Assembly: GCF_918797505.1 (NCBI RefSeq)
Contig: NC_092795.1
Location: 22,803,131 to 22,867,130, forward strand
DNA: 64,000 nucleotides
Source: Bemisia tabaci
Lineage: Eukaryota; Arthropoda; Insecta; Hemiptera; Aleyrodidae
Direction of reading: 5' to 3'
Shown: positions 34,192 through 45,751 of the stretch, piece by piece
Numbering within the stretch: position 1 is the first letter of the stretch
How the letters are laid out: every line of letters starts with the position of its first letter
Made by a program: the position numbers and the translations under genes
The notes under the pieces: generated by a model
The model's input: the letters and a program-made list of their open reading frames with translations, nothing else
Database searches by the model: none
Told to the model about the DNA's origin: nothing

Positions 34192-37100
34192 CATCGGCAA
34201 CCGTGCGATCCAGCCTTTTGTTGCTCCTTAAAACGACCGCGGATGTACGCAGCCTGCTGAAGACAAAACCGCGTATCCACTCCCGCGATTGAATTGATTT
34301 TACGCGGCTCTCTCTTGAACAGGCGGTGCAGCGCTAATAAAAACGGCCAGAACAAAGCAGCCGAAGATTGCAGCGACTTCCAATTCGGATATTGCTTCGG
34401 TCATTGTTTCGTCTTATCCGGGCGCCAGCGCTTTCCCTGTTTCAGGTTCGCCTCCCGCTTTCTTCCGAGCTACAGAAAAACGTTCTATGAACATGCACAC
34501 GCTGTCCAATTGCATTGGATACAAGCCCAATTTTTTTGGTAATTTATACATATTTTTGTTTAATTTTTCAGAGAATTTTTGTTTCACAAATTAATCGAAT
34601 GTTTTTGAAAATTTCATAAATAAATATTCTAGGTTCTCTTCCGAAATAATTATTTTGTCAGAGGGAATGTGGCAATTCTCAGATGTTCATACGCTGTTTA
34701 TTCTGATCACGGAAGCTTAGTCGTTGTAGAACCGGAACATCCCGTTGCGCATACATATTGTGAGGACCCCGTAAATAATCCCTTCTCCTTCATATTGCTC
34801 CCACTCTTTCTCCCTTCATCATTATCTGTTTTCAAGTTTCGTCCGGTTCCGTTCCTTTAATTTGCGGATTTTTCTGCCGCGAACGAGAGAGGAACTTGCT
34901 CCGAGCGGTTTGTCAATTTACTTTTCTCACGGTCTTCCCAAGGAGTAATGATTGCAATAAGTTGTCATTTGATCAATGTATTATTGCTATTTCATCGATG
35001 GAAAATCATTGCAAATTTTTTGAGTGGGAAAAGGGCGACGTATTGCAATTTCTTGAGATGAAATGGCTGGTTTCCAAATTTTGGTGATGTCATTGGTGAG
35101 GAAATCTTGTCCTATTTTTATTGAATGACAGTTTTATTCATGAGAAAAAATGTGAATTAAGTACCTTTGGAATCGAGTAAAATTAGTCTAGCGTTGATTA
35201 TCCTTATTTGGACAATAAAAAGGAATGAAAACGCATCTTATTACCACCATGAATCTTAAAGACTTGATATGCTACTCTCAGTCTTGGTCTTATCCTTTTA
35301 TATAGAGGGATTCTTTTCTTAACCAGCCAATTCTATATCAGCTAATTGACATAAGACATTCATATAATCAACGATACAAATTTGTAAAAGAGGATATAAA
35401 AGGGTGTATTCATTGAAAATATTACAACTTCGAGGGCATTATATGTAATATCAAACCGTATTGCAAGAGGGAGGGAAGGCCTATGCTGGCTCATAGTATA
35501 TCAGTCAACTTTGTTGTCCTTTCTCTCAAGATCTTGGTCCTTTCTTTAGGAATTTGGATGGCTAATATTTTGGATTGTTTTGGTATAAGAACTTTATTTT
35601 GAGGTCTGGAAGTATCTTCCATACCCGAGCCTCTTCGTTGCGCATTTTCTTTGAGCTCCGAGCCGATAGCTATGAACTGCAATGTTTCAAGTTTCCAACC
35701 GAGTACTTACTAATAATGCTTGTTACCTTTGTTGCCTATCTAATCCACCCCCCAAAAAAGTAATTCGGTAATTTTTTTACCACTCCAGGTATTTTTGTAT
35801 TTATTCCGCGCATCGTTCCCCTGTAGCCCGCAGGAGTTTAGTTTCTAGACCCACATTGAATTTGATGGCTTGTATTGACCCGTAACATTAGCCTTTATTT
35901 TTAACGTAAACCCTGGGACACCCTTTAAAAATGAGCTAAAAAGTTATCAGCGAGTCCATGAGCACGTCAGTAGGTACATTTTATATGCGCAAACACAGCC
36001 GAATAGATGCTCCATCTGCAGCGAAAACCGGTAGTATGTAAATATTGAAACACCACCGTAATTACAACCTTTTATTTGCATCATTATGGCTCTCATGGTC
36101 TTTTTATGCTAAGCTGTGCTTTGTATTGCTGCCCAATGCGGGATTGCATCCTTAATGACGTTGACCAAGCTATTGTTACCTTGTCTCCTCTTTTTCCTGC
36201 AGGATTTACAGCATTTCTGTCCCGAAATATGCTACCAGTACTACGTAACACGTGCATTGTTATCATGCTCGTCCGTAAGTTCTAATTCTAGTGGTGGCAG
36301 AGATTTTAATATGTTTTTGGCTCACACCATGTTTTACAAAAATAAGGAAAGTCAAGGTGGAAAATGAGAGAGTAAAAAATAATATTAGATATTCACTACA
36401 GCATCCGCTAGCTTTTGGTCCGCTTCATTTTAACACTTTTATGAAGATACTGTTGAAAATAAACGATGACTTGAAATTTCGAGAAGGCTCTTTTGCATGT
36501 ATTAGAAATCAATTAACGTCAAATATTGAAATTATTCTCCTTTCTTTTGAAAACCTTTATTCTAAAATCCCCTTTTTCCATAAAAAAAACCCAAAAGAAC
36601 CTCACATCCTACCACATAATTTTTTCCAGGGAAATAGAAAAGGATGGAACAATATAATATACCATGCGCAGGGACATAAAACTCATAAGAAACTAATGAA
36701 TTTCGCTTGCACCTGATAACTCACCTCTAACATAATAAAACCAAACGTGAATAATGAAATACATGCTTAGTGCATTACTAACGATCTTTGGGATTTTGGG
36801 AAAAAAGGGGAAAAAAGGAAAAAAACACTCTAGGTGTCCTGAAGTTATTTTAATTTTTCTACGAAGTCGCGAGAACACTTCACTCTTAAGTTGTTAATAT
36901 TCTGACGATTTCCGTCACAAAATAGCCACGCGGCAATGATTCAGCAATAAGCATTTAGTTTACTTTAACAATGATGCAATTTCACGAAAACTAATTTGAA
37001 GTAAAGACTGGCTCTTCTTTGCAATTCCATAAATACTGCACCGTTTGACAACCTGAGTTGCACAACCTGACTGTATTAACTATTTTTAACCCGATTAAGA

Positions 37101-38517
37101 TCTGACACCAAGTGCTCAGACTGATAAGGGGAATGTCAATGCGGCACCTACACGCTGCACGCTGAGTGACTGAAGATGGCATAAAAGCATCCAAAATTGC
37201 CAAATTCCTAAATAAAATACCAGTCTTTTCCAGAAAATGCATACTTCGACAGCTGGATATGGCACATTCAATCACCAAAATTTTAAAAAAAATTATCGGT
37301 TTCCAAGAAAATTTGCATATTATCTGAAGAAATTTCTCGACGTCCAGATGTTTTTACGGCGATCTATTTGCACATCAGTATGAAAGAAGCTCCCTCTTCC
37401 TCCAAAGCTACAGATCCTTTACAGTTCTTCTTCCTCTCATTTTCTTCATGCATAAACGTGACGGTTATTAAGCACTGCTTGTTATAAATTCAGGATAATT
37501 TCTGTTAACAGTCATGAGAAAAAGGGATCAGAGGTTAACGGAACAAATTTACACTGATCCCCTAAATCTTACAAGCTCTACTCTGATTGCGCTAATTGAG
37601 CTACTTGCACTTCAATTAATGGATCAAAACTAGGGTTCACTAATCTCAATTTGACTCTTTACTTTGAACGATGCTCGTAATGGATCAACAGTCAGGGTGT
37701 GGAAGTAGGGTGCCAGACAAGTTACAAGCAACAGCACTCCGTTACATGTTTCCCTTTTAAAATTTACGTCGACAATTATTCACACAACGGAAAGTTTTGA
37801 AATCAACCCCTGAAGAAGATATATCGGGCCCTGGTGATTATATATGTATACGTTACACAGTTCACTTCCTCAGAGAGGTCTCTAAGGTTGAACTGAGACA
37901 GAGAAGGGTTTAAACAGGCAAGTAATTTGGCAGCATATCAAAGGATTCTTCCTAATCAAGTAAAATGCACCCGTGGACAACATTTTGAGCGGAGAGGCTC
38001 AATCAGTGGATACATCTTCATCGACACCATGGAGACCGGTTTGCCTATCTCGTCAATCGAAGGCGATTTATCCACTGGCGATTTTTTTTTATGTTTCGCG
38101 CTATATTTTCAAGTTTTGTGCAATATTGGTAACGTGAACACGTTTGACAACTGATAAGATCTTACGTCATGGCTGATATGAGATGTGAGAGAATAAGGAT
38201 TGCCTTGAAGAAAAAAATTGCCCACCACCTATATTATTATCACCACGCGTAAGCCATTCTTCGTGTGAGTGATTTCTTTGACATGGTGGCCGACTTGAAA
38301 AAGAAATTTTAATACATTATTGAATCTTTACAATATTTTTGGGCAAAATCAGTATTCTAGGTATATGAGCCTAAATGAGCCTTATGGCCCAACTACGGAA
38401 GATCTTATGGTTTTGAGTTTACAGTCTAAGAATAAAATCAGCATCATTAAAATGAATAATACACCAAATTATGTCAATGATTCAGTTTAACCAACATGTC
38501 CCCCAACAAACAAGCAC
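34192..38517. other. Long intergenic stretch, no gene supported
   Basis: AT-rich with many short open frames. The longest (36291-36716, 141 codons, plus) has no signal peptide, domain or paralogue here and is rich in K, N, I and F, as expected for AT-rich non-coding sequence. Bases 34200-34440 are mixed in composition and could be regulatory. Confidence 0.4.
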
Positions 38518-38727
38518 TGAAAAAAAGTGAGGTTGATGTGACATTCTGGATGTAATAAAAGTGTGCGAGAACTTACAAAATGCTGAATTAACTGCAACGG
38601 CAGTTACTTTAGCAACGTCAAGATGTAAAATTAACTGCCGCATGCCGTAGCGGGTAATTTAGCATTTTGTGAGTTCTCGCACACTTTGTTTACATCCAGA
38701 ATGTTAAATCAACTTCACTTTTTGTTT
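38518..38727. repeat. Foldback element, CACTGAAAAAA type
   Basis: AAAGTGAGGTTGATGTGACA and TTCTGGATGTAA then GTGTGCGAGAAC mirror GTTCTCGCACAC, TTACATCCAGAA and TCAACTTCACTTTTTG. The loop contains another inverted pair, CTGCAACGGCAGTTA with TAACTGCCGCATG. Confidence 0.9.
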
Positions 38728-38835
38728 CGGTGGGATCATTGGGACCTCATAGAGACTTATGACAAGGATGCAACACTCTCAACAAAGGCATTGCAAAAAT
38801 GGTGGCATTGCCAAATGTGTAGTGTACGCGGAAAC

Positions 38836-39343
38836 AATGGAGATGTTGCATGTGTGAGGGATTTGCGATTTGACTGTTGATTCTTATGTAAAAGTTCGCG
38901 AGAAACAGGATGGTGCCACTGGTTTTCTCTGAAATCAACTCCCAAGCTCAAAAAAAGCTCTCAAGTTGAGGCCAAAATGGAGGGGATATCCCACCCTACC
39001 CTGAGAGTCCACCTCTACATCAAAACAAACTCTCCATGCAAAGATAGGGAGCAAATATATTAGCAGTGATGCCGTGTTTTCGGTTTTGGAGTCCCCAAAT
39101 AAAGTGGCAACCCTGCCAATGTATTTGCTCCCTATCTTTGCATGGAGAGTTTGTTTTGATATAGAGGTGGACTCTCAGGATAGCGTGGGATATCCCCTCC
39201 ATTTTGGCCTCAACTTGAGAGCTTTTTTTGAGCTTGGGAGATGATTTCAGAGAAAACCAGTGGCACCATCGTGTTTCTCGCGAACTTTTACATAAGAATC
39301 AATGGTCAAATCGCAAATCCCTCACACATGCAACATCTCCATT
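38836..39343. repeat. Foldback element, family A copy 3
   Basis: Ends AATGGAGATGTTGCATGTGT and ACACATGCAACATCTCCATT, arms about 230 bp, centre GTGATGCCGTGTTTTCGGTT. Flanking bases extend the pairing slightly (ACAATGG against CCATTGT). Confidence 0.95.
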
Positions 39344-40722
39344 GTCCAAAAAATGAAATCATTGGGTCATGCGCTTGCGTGTGCCTCAAAACACCTTAGT
39401 ATTTTGATCACCGTCCTGATTCTTTTCTTTTTTTCTTTTTTACAATGCACATAAAAGGTTGCTGTCAGACGGGGAGATCTACAAAAAGGAGATGACTCAC
39501 CGCTGATACAACAAAGTGAAGCACATAAAAGGAGCTCATAGCTCTCCGATGCATCGTAAGCCTTTTGTCTCAAGTCACTTAGAAATTACAAGCCAACACA
39601 ATGCATGTCCCGGATGCAATCAAGCGTAAAATGCAGCCTCATACGCAGAGTGCACACCGTACGTTGCAAACCCGGGTCACTTTTCTTTTCTCTCCGTGCA
39701 TGAAAAATGCGATTTTGTTAACGAAGTGGCAGGAGTGCAGCACGCAGTGCTCACGCGTTTAGATTAAATTTTGCGTTCTTTTAAATAGGTCTTTATTTCC
39801 TATCAAATAGAGGTGATCAGATAAGAAACAAAAATGGAAAAAGTAGGCTAAAAGTTGAGCTAGTTTTCAGCTCCTCTCATTGAAATCCAACGTTTACCCC
39901 AATGAAGTTTCGGATGTGTTCTCCGTTTAGTCGAAGAAATTTTAGCAAAACATAGGAAAGTAACGTGAATGTGATAAAACTAACTTTAAAATCAGGTTTT
40001 TTTTCAGTGTCTTTGAGGAAAGAAGTTTCAAAAATTTCCTAATTTCAAACAAATCAATCTGTTAAAATTTGGTTTTGCTAAAAGAGGCCTTATTTTTGCA
40101 AAGGTCAGTTCTTACTTATTTAATTACGTTGACTGGTAATTAAGTATGCATTTGATTATTTATGAATTCATTACATCAGAGTTAAGTTTCATGAGCCAAA
40201 ATTGCGATTAGTGTTTACAGACTAGTACAGTTTTTAAGATTCGAAACAAATGTTATTGATGTAACTTAACAAAAATTAAAAAATCTGCATTGCGAATAAA
40301 ATCTTTTTTACTAGTACTGAATTTGTCTCTATTTTTTGTTATTTATGGAGAGCCTTAGAGGGTATAAGTAGCTGCAAATCGCTGGTCTCCTAATTAAAGT
40401 GATCAGAAAAGCTAGGTACCAATCTAAAACTTGCATTTTTAATTAGTTGTAGGGCTATTTTGATATTTTACATTGCTTCTTTTTTTTTTAAAAAAAAAAG
40501 AAGAGGGATCATACTAGCTTTTAAATACAAAAAAAAAATTGTATTACTTGTCGCCTAGACGTCATGTTTTTATAAAGCTTAATAGCCATTCTGAACAGTG
40601 CTTACAAAAACGAAACCAACCTGTTTAATTTATTTTGCAAGTGAAACATCTCTCATCGATTTCTTGCAATAGATAGGTGCTTTTCAAACGCAACTTCCTA
40701 AAATCGTCAATGCTATTAGTAT
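39344..40722. other. Non-coding, nothing recognised
   Basis: AT-rich with T- and A-runs, notably a T-run/A-run hairpin at about 40480-40500. No supported gene. Confidence 0.45.
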
Positions 40723-41332
40723 AACTGGATTGCATTTTGCAAAAAGGCACCAGGAGCATTGCAATGTCGCTAAGATTGTGCAACTTCACCCATTGCGGTA
40801 TAACGCTGAAAAAATTCGAAATTTACATAGTAATTCTTGTCCAAAATTTACTGTATTTAGCGAGTAAAATAAAAATCGTTTAGAGATAATCAGGTGTTCC
40901 TTCCAAGACAAAAGGAGCACAATCTTACACGAAGAAAAAAACCTCGTGCGTGGGACCCGAAGTTTAGGTCACATGGATCTCTGAAGTTTTCGGATCGAGC
41001 ATCTGAACACTTTAGGTCTAGCTGTCGAGGTTCGGATCACACACCTGCAACTCCAGTTCTTACATTTGAAGTACTTCCGATGTGAGACCGAGGTTTTCCG
41101 GATGTGAGAACCGAAATACTTCAGATGTGAAAACCGAAGTACTTCAGATGTAAGAACTGAAGTTTCAGATGTGTGATCCAAACCTCAGCAGCTGGACCTA
41201 AAGTGTTCAGATGCTCAATCCGAAAACTTCAGAGATCCATATGACCTAAACTTCGGGTCCCACGAACGAAGTTTTTTTCTCCGTGTAGCAATTAATGCTC
41301 CTGGTTTCTTTGCGCAAAATGCAATCCAATTG
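40723..41332. repeat. Nested foldback upstream of the glycoprotein-like gene
   Basis: The outer arms (about 45 bp) read TGGATTGCATTTTGCAAAAA and CACCAGGAGCATTG, mirrored at 41291-41331. Inside is a second, larger palindrome (about 40925-41288). Its left arm has GTGGGACCCGAAGTTTAGGT, TCTGAAGTTTTCGGATC and TCTGAACACTTTAGGTC, all mirrored on the right. The centre repeats GAAGTACTTC-type units. The right end stops about 73 bases before the ATG of the next gene. Confidence 0.88.
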
Positions 41333-42133
41333 AGCTCATTAACGTGTTTATTTGCGTGCAGGACCTTCAGACTCGCAGGAGGACAACGTCCCACGATTTT
41401 CAACAATGGCCTTCCCACACATCATCCTCGTCCCGCTCCTGCTCTACGTTCTCTTCCAATCAGAGCCCGTCGAACCCTGTACCGAAATCCGCGATTCTTC
41501 GATGATGACCTACAAGACCAACCGCCAAGCCTACATCGTCGAAACCGAGATCGTTGTCCCGCTCGTCCTCGACCTGGTCCAAGAATACGTCATCTGCGGG
41601 AAGAGGTACAAGAGTAACACGCTCGCCACCCTGTTCAAAAACGCCACCGAACCGCGTTCCCGAAGTAAGCGGCTGGCACCCCTAATACCCATCGCCATGG
41701 CGGTCGGAGCCGGGCTGGTGACGGCGGCTTGGGCCGGGTACTCTTACGCCTCCATCAACGGGAAAATCGACGAGCTGAGGGAGGGCTTGAAGCAGGAGAC
41801 GAACTACTTGAAGCAGGTGTTCGCGGAGGACCAGGAGAAAAATGCGCAGGCGTTTTTGGCTGTGAGGAGGGAGTTCGCGCAGTTGGCTGCCGTGTCTAGG
41901 GAGACGACCTGCAATGTTCAGACTAATTTCTCAATGCTTGTTTATGAGCACTACTTCTATCAGGAATTTGATGATATAATTAGTTCTCTCCGGAACGAAC
42001 GACTGACGAGCAGTATCATCCCGCCGAATCAGATGCTTGCATTGGTTAGATCACTGCCAATTTTACAGGTAACTATTTAGTACTCAAACTGATTTTGGTA
42101 GACGCACGGATCGAAAGACAGTAAGTTGGAATA

Positions 42134-42290
42134 TTTTTAGCCAACGTGCGTTAAAAATCAGCATAAGCTGAAAATCTCGATACAGAGGGAAAAAGCTCAC
42201 ATGAGCACAATTTTCCCTCAAATTTGAGATCCCTCCCCCCCTAAGATTTTCAGCTTTATGCTGATTTTTAATGCACGTTGGCTAAAAAAT
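42134..42290. repeat. Foldback MITE in intron
   Basis: TTTTTAGCCAACGTGCGTTA and AAAATCAGCATAAGCTGAAA mirror TTTCAGCTTTATGCTGATTT and TAATGCACGTTGGCTAAAAA. It lies 65 bases into the intron of the glycoprotein-like gene. Confidence 0.92.
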
Positions 42291-42713
42291 TCGAACCAGC
42301 TGAACTTTTTAGAAGGTTCATTACGTGTTTGGAGAAAACTATGAGAGAACTTACCTTTGCCAAAGTTTGTTCTCATTTTTCTACTTTTATTCCTTTAAAT
42401 TCCTATTGGGGATAGAGCCTGCTTCCTGCTTCATGACTCTAAAATCCGTCGAATCCAAAACAAAGGAATGTATTTTCATTCCAAGGTTGCAAAATACCCT
42501 CAAGCAATTCCATGTTTTACACAGTCATTTCTGTCCAAAATTTTTGTTTGTAAAATGTATTTGTGCCTCCGATTTGATGCTGAAAAGTGTGAATATCGCC
42601 GAAACTTTAATGTCTCTGTAAAATACGTCATCCACTACAAAATATCGAAAAATCTTGGAATCCTTAAGATGTTTGCTCAATATCAATCTTCCTCCTCTCA
42701 AGGACAAAAATAA

Positions 42714-42877
42714 CAGTGGTGTGGTGTGTTTTGCAATAAATCGATTGATCTGCAATTTAAACCCATGAAAAAGGATCGCTATACAGGGTATTCTCAACAA
42801 ACACATCAAAAATCGATTCTTTACACTAACTTCAAATGGGGGAAAATCGATAATCGATCATTCACGCCTCACCACTG
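42714..42877. repeat. Foldback MITE, family B copy 4 (intronic)
   Basis: CAGTGGTGTGGTGTG at the left mirrors CACGCCTCACCACTG at the right, with ATCGAT-rich inner arms. It is diverged from copies at 11374 and 28440 and lies in the same intron as two other foldbacks. Confidence 0.8.
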
Positions 42878-42960
42878 TTATGATAGAATTTGGATACTGT
42901 TGAGGAATTTAAAAGGATTGCAAAGCCCCGATTACATCATTTCTCCGTCATTTCCTTTTA

Positions 42961-43191
42961 CACGCACTGGAAAAAAAACACATTGGATCTAGGGTCCCGA
43001 CTCTTGAAAATATTGACAAAAAAAAAGGACTCCTGATTAACAGTTTAAGCTAATCAAAAGGAAATCCGCTCAAATTAAGAGGCTTGGTTCTTGATTTAAG
43101 CTTAAATCTGATTGAATCCAGAGTATTTTTTCTTGTCGATGCTTTTAAGTGTCTGGACTCTAGATCCAATGTGTTTCTTTTTCCATGCGTG
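42961..43191. repeat. Foldback element next to the splice acceptor
   Basis: CACGCACTGG, an A-run and CACATTGGATCTAG mirror CTAGATCCAATGTG, a T-rich run and CCATGCGTG. It ends 57 bases before exon 2 of the glycoprotein-like gene, so it may supply part of the acceptor region. Confidence 0.88.
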
Positions 43192-44066
43192 AAACACCCT
43201 CCCCATTTTACATTTATGTGAAACCATTCGCCAATTTTATTTTCCAGGACACAATTTACGTCGAAAGCCCGTACATGCTCTATTTCACCGGAAAAATCAC
43301 TTTCAACCTCGCCGAAATGTCCGGCGACATCCTGCGCGGCGTGCTGATCCTCCCGATAATCAAAAACCGCCGCAACATCCATTTCACGGTGGCGACCCGA
43401 GAAATCAACTCGCGGCTGACCGTTTTCAAGCCGGTCTACATCACCGACCCGGGCCAAAAGTCCGTCGACCAATGCCACCACGAGCTGGACACCTACTTCT
43501 GCTCGGAGGCGGACCTGCAGCCGATTCAAATGACGCGATTGGACGCCCCGATCCTCTACGCCGACGGCATGGTCCTGTTGAACACAGGCACTCGCGCCGA
43601 AATCAAAGACAAGAAAAACAACGACACGTTGAAAACCGTGATAGGACCGGCTATTTGCACTACCGAGGAAACGTCTACTGTGATCTACGGAAACCGGGTT
43701 TTGTACACGAAAACGAGCGCGTTCCACGTGAAGCACGAAACCGTTGAGTTTGACGTTGACCCTTTCCCGATCACGCTGGAGCTGCCTGCGTACACGCCGT
43801 TGCGATTTGACCGCGAGACGGCGATCGAGCCGGCGTCTTTCAGGTGGCAGGGTAGTTACAACTGTCATCCTGGGGATCACGATTGCTGTCATTCTGTTCT
43901 TTCTATACCGAGGTATTAAAGCCCGAAATGTTCCGGTTGAGAAGGTGCAGTCGCAGCCTTTGCAAGAGATTCTAGTGTTAACGCAGGACAGTCGTCCTGG
44001 AAAGGAAAAATCTCTGAACGAATAATCATCCAAAACAAAAACAAATTGAAGACATTGATATTGATG

Positions 44067-44072
44067 AATAAA
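44067..44072 (+). terminator. Poly(A) signal AATAAA
   Basis: AATAAA 42 bases after the last in-frame stop of the glycoprotein-like gene, followed by a T/GT-rich stretch. This fits a normal cellular 3' end. Confidence 0.55.
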
Positions 44073-44340
44073 CTTTTGTTTTTGTAAAAGTAAACAGTTT
44101 TGACTATTCTGTATTTTTCTTGCCAAGTTTCTTGTCAAGTTTGGTTCCAATTAATCGAATGCTTATCCAATATTTGTACTGAACATATACTCTTACGCTC
44201 ACACGATTTGTCTGGAGGATGTGACATGGAATACGTCAATTCGAGCCAAGAGGATTGAAGTATTTTACAATTTCATATGGCCCATTACTTCATGGATTAC
44301 AAGTCACGAGCTTTGTAACAAATTTTTTTCAATTTTATAG

Positions 44341-44376
44341 CCCCCCCCCCCCCCAAAAAAAAAGAAGAAGAAGAAG

Positions 44377-44409
<33 letters not shown>
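44341..44409 (+). repeat. C-run followed by A-rich run
   Basis: About 14 C, then A with GAA units, then about 30 A. It may be the decayed tail of a retroposed sequence or simple slippage. The count is unreliable in any assembly. Confidence 0.8.
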
Positions 44410-44522
44410 AGGAGAGTGAAGTCAAAGTTAAGCGATTGTAGGTGTCCTTGGTTATAAAGCGTAATCATTTGCGAAAAATTATGTAAACATTGTCAGAGTA
44501 GGTACATACATGCGAGGAAAGT

Positions 44523-45320
44523 CTCAGGGCGGGCGTTCCGCAAGGTTCAGTCTTGTCTCCTCTACTCTACAGTCTTTTTACGGCTGATATTCCCAAGCCT
44601 AAGAAGGGTAAACTCGGGGTATTTGCAGATGATACTGCCGTCGCATCTGCTGCCCCCACATATGAAGAATCGGTCAACAATCTTCAGGAGAGCCTGGGTG
44701 ATATTCAGGAATGGACTGAAGACGACCGTACTGCGCTTAATGCGACCAAATCGGTGAACGTGGTCTTTACCCTACGGCCTTACGTTTATGCACCCTTGGT
44801 TTTAAATGGCACTACTATCCCGCACGCCTATAAGGCTCCATACCTTGGCCTTATCATGGATAGTAAACTTAATTGGAGGGAACATATCCTCACTAAACAG
44901 AAACAGATTAATATCAAGTATCGTAAAATGTTTTGGCTTCTTGGAGGCCGTTCAAAATTATCTCTTGAAAACAAAAGTCTTCTTTATAAATCCATGATAA
45001 GGCCAATCTGGAGTTACGGCAGCCAGATGTGGGCCTGTGCTTCCAATTCAAATTTATTGATCATAGAACGAACACAAAATAAGATTTTAAGAAAAATGGT
45101 GGGGGCCAGATGGTACGAGAGAAACGCTGATATTAGGAGCGAGCTCGGTATAGAGGAGATAGACGTTTACATCTCGAAATTGTACAACAACTACGAAGAG
45201 CGACTGGGCCGACACCCCAACTCAGAGGCGATGTCGCTTCTGGATTGGGCGTCGGACCCTAGACGCCTTAAACGCAGGAAAACCCATGAGCTGGCAACGG
45301 CTCACTTTCGACAGTGCTAA
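44523..45320 (+). pseudogene. Reverse transcriptase C-terminal part (Jockey-type ORF2)
   Basis: The open frame reads from AGVPQGSVLSPLLY (RT motif upstream of the catalytic loop) through FADDTAV (the catalytic [FY]xDD box) and LGLIMDSKLNW (the thumb-side motif common in Jockey elements). It continues to a natural-looking C-terminus ending HFRQC and TAA. The first half of RT and the whole endonuclease domain are missing, so it cannot be autonomous. The remaining frame has no stop, so the insertion is fairly young. Confidence 0.88.
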
Positions 45321-45617
45321 CTGGCTTTTGTACCTCTGGCCCCCGACATGGTCTAAGTCGACCGACCGGGTTATGTACAGTTACATTCAAGATCTCTCAT
45401 TCGTTTGGGGGGTTTTTATAGTTATTTTATCCGTTAATTTTTCCCACTTTTTACCCATTCTCGTCTCCTTTTCTCTTTGTTGTAAATTCTGTTGCCCATC
45501 TGGCCTGTTTTCCACAAATGTCTTCTGCTATTTGCTCATTTCTCTTTTATCTTGTCATGTAATTCTGGTTAGGCTGCTTCACATGGTGGCTTTTAGTTCA
45601 TAATAGGCTCTAAAAGT

Positions 45618-45620
<3 letters not shown>

Positions 45621-45656
<36 letters not shown>
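45621..45656. repeat. (AT)n microsatellite
   Basis: About 18 AT units inside the 3' part of the Jockey fragment. Confidence 0.95.
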
Positions 45657-45659
<3 letters not shown>

Positions 45660-45751
45660 CATACAAAGTTTTCAAAGACCCGTAAGGTCTATTAACATAC
45701 TTGTAAATGTTCTATGTATTTACAAATAAAAAAAAAAAAAAAAAAAAAAAA

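Larger units (their letters stand above)
41406..44025 (+). pseudogene. Class I fusion glycoprotein-like (viral Env/F-like) gene, two exons, frame break before TM
   Basis: Exon 1 is 41406-42068 (221 codons). Exon 2 starts at 43248. The intron begins GTAACT and ends TTTTCCAG, phase 0. The start ATG is in CAACAATGG, a good insect context, and is followed by a signal peptide (about 20 residues). Around residue 80-85 is RSRSKR, a furin-type site, then a long Ala/Gly-rich hydrophobic segment like a fusion peptide, then a predicted coiled coil (about residues 115-165). Exon 2 continues an ectodomain with few cysteines. After codon 201 of exon 2 (GGG at 43850-43852) the frame in use runs to a TAA at 43917-43919. 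A hydrophobic segment and charged tail lie in the next frame, 43852 to the TAA at 44023-44025. An AATAAA is at 44067. The layout fits a class I viral fusion protein captured by the genome; the virus family is not identified. The break may be a real lesion or an assembly indel. No LTR, gag or pol is nearby. Coding exons are GC-rich compared with the flanks. Confidence 0.6.
44520..45751 (+). mobile_element. 5'-truncated Jockey-clade non-LTR retrotransposon
   Basis: The element begins inside the reverse transcriptase and runs to a poly(A) tail (45728-45751) preceded by AATAAA (45725-45730). Between the coding end and the tail lie a 280-base stretch and an (AT)n tract. No clear target-site duplication was found. 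It lies 500 bases downstream of the glycoprotein-like gene, in the same orientation. 5' truncation is the usual outcome of LINE insertion. Confidence 0.85.

Noticed and set aside
36291..36716. 141-codon plus-strand open frame
   Set aside because: Composition (K, N, I, F, H) fits AT-rich non-coding DNA. No signal peptide, domain or paralogue seen.
43472..43747. 91-codon plus-strand open frame inside exon 2
   Set aside because: Overlaps the glycoprotein-like exon in another frame and is Arg/His/Pro-rich as expected for an off-frame reading.
43050..44150. 366-codon open frame on the minus strand
   Set aside because: It is antisense to exon 2 of the glycoprotein-like gene and follows from that exon's codon composition. 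It has no signal, domain or splice context of its own and reads through the sense intron and 3' UTR.
44341..44409. C/A homopolymer tract as the poly(A) tail of a retroposed glycoprotein-like cDNA
   Set aside because: The gene has an intron and its own AATAAA about 270 bases earlier, so it is not a processed retrocopy ending at this tract.
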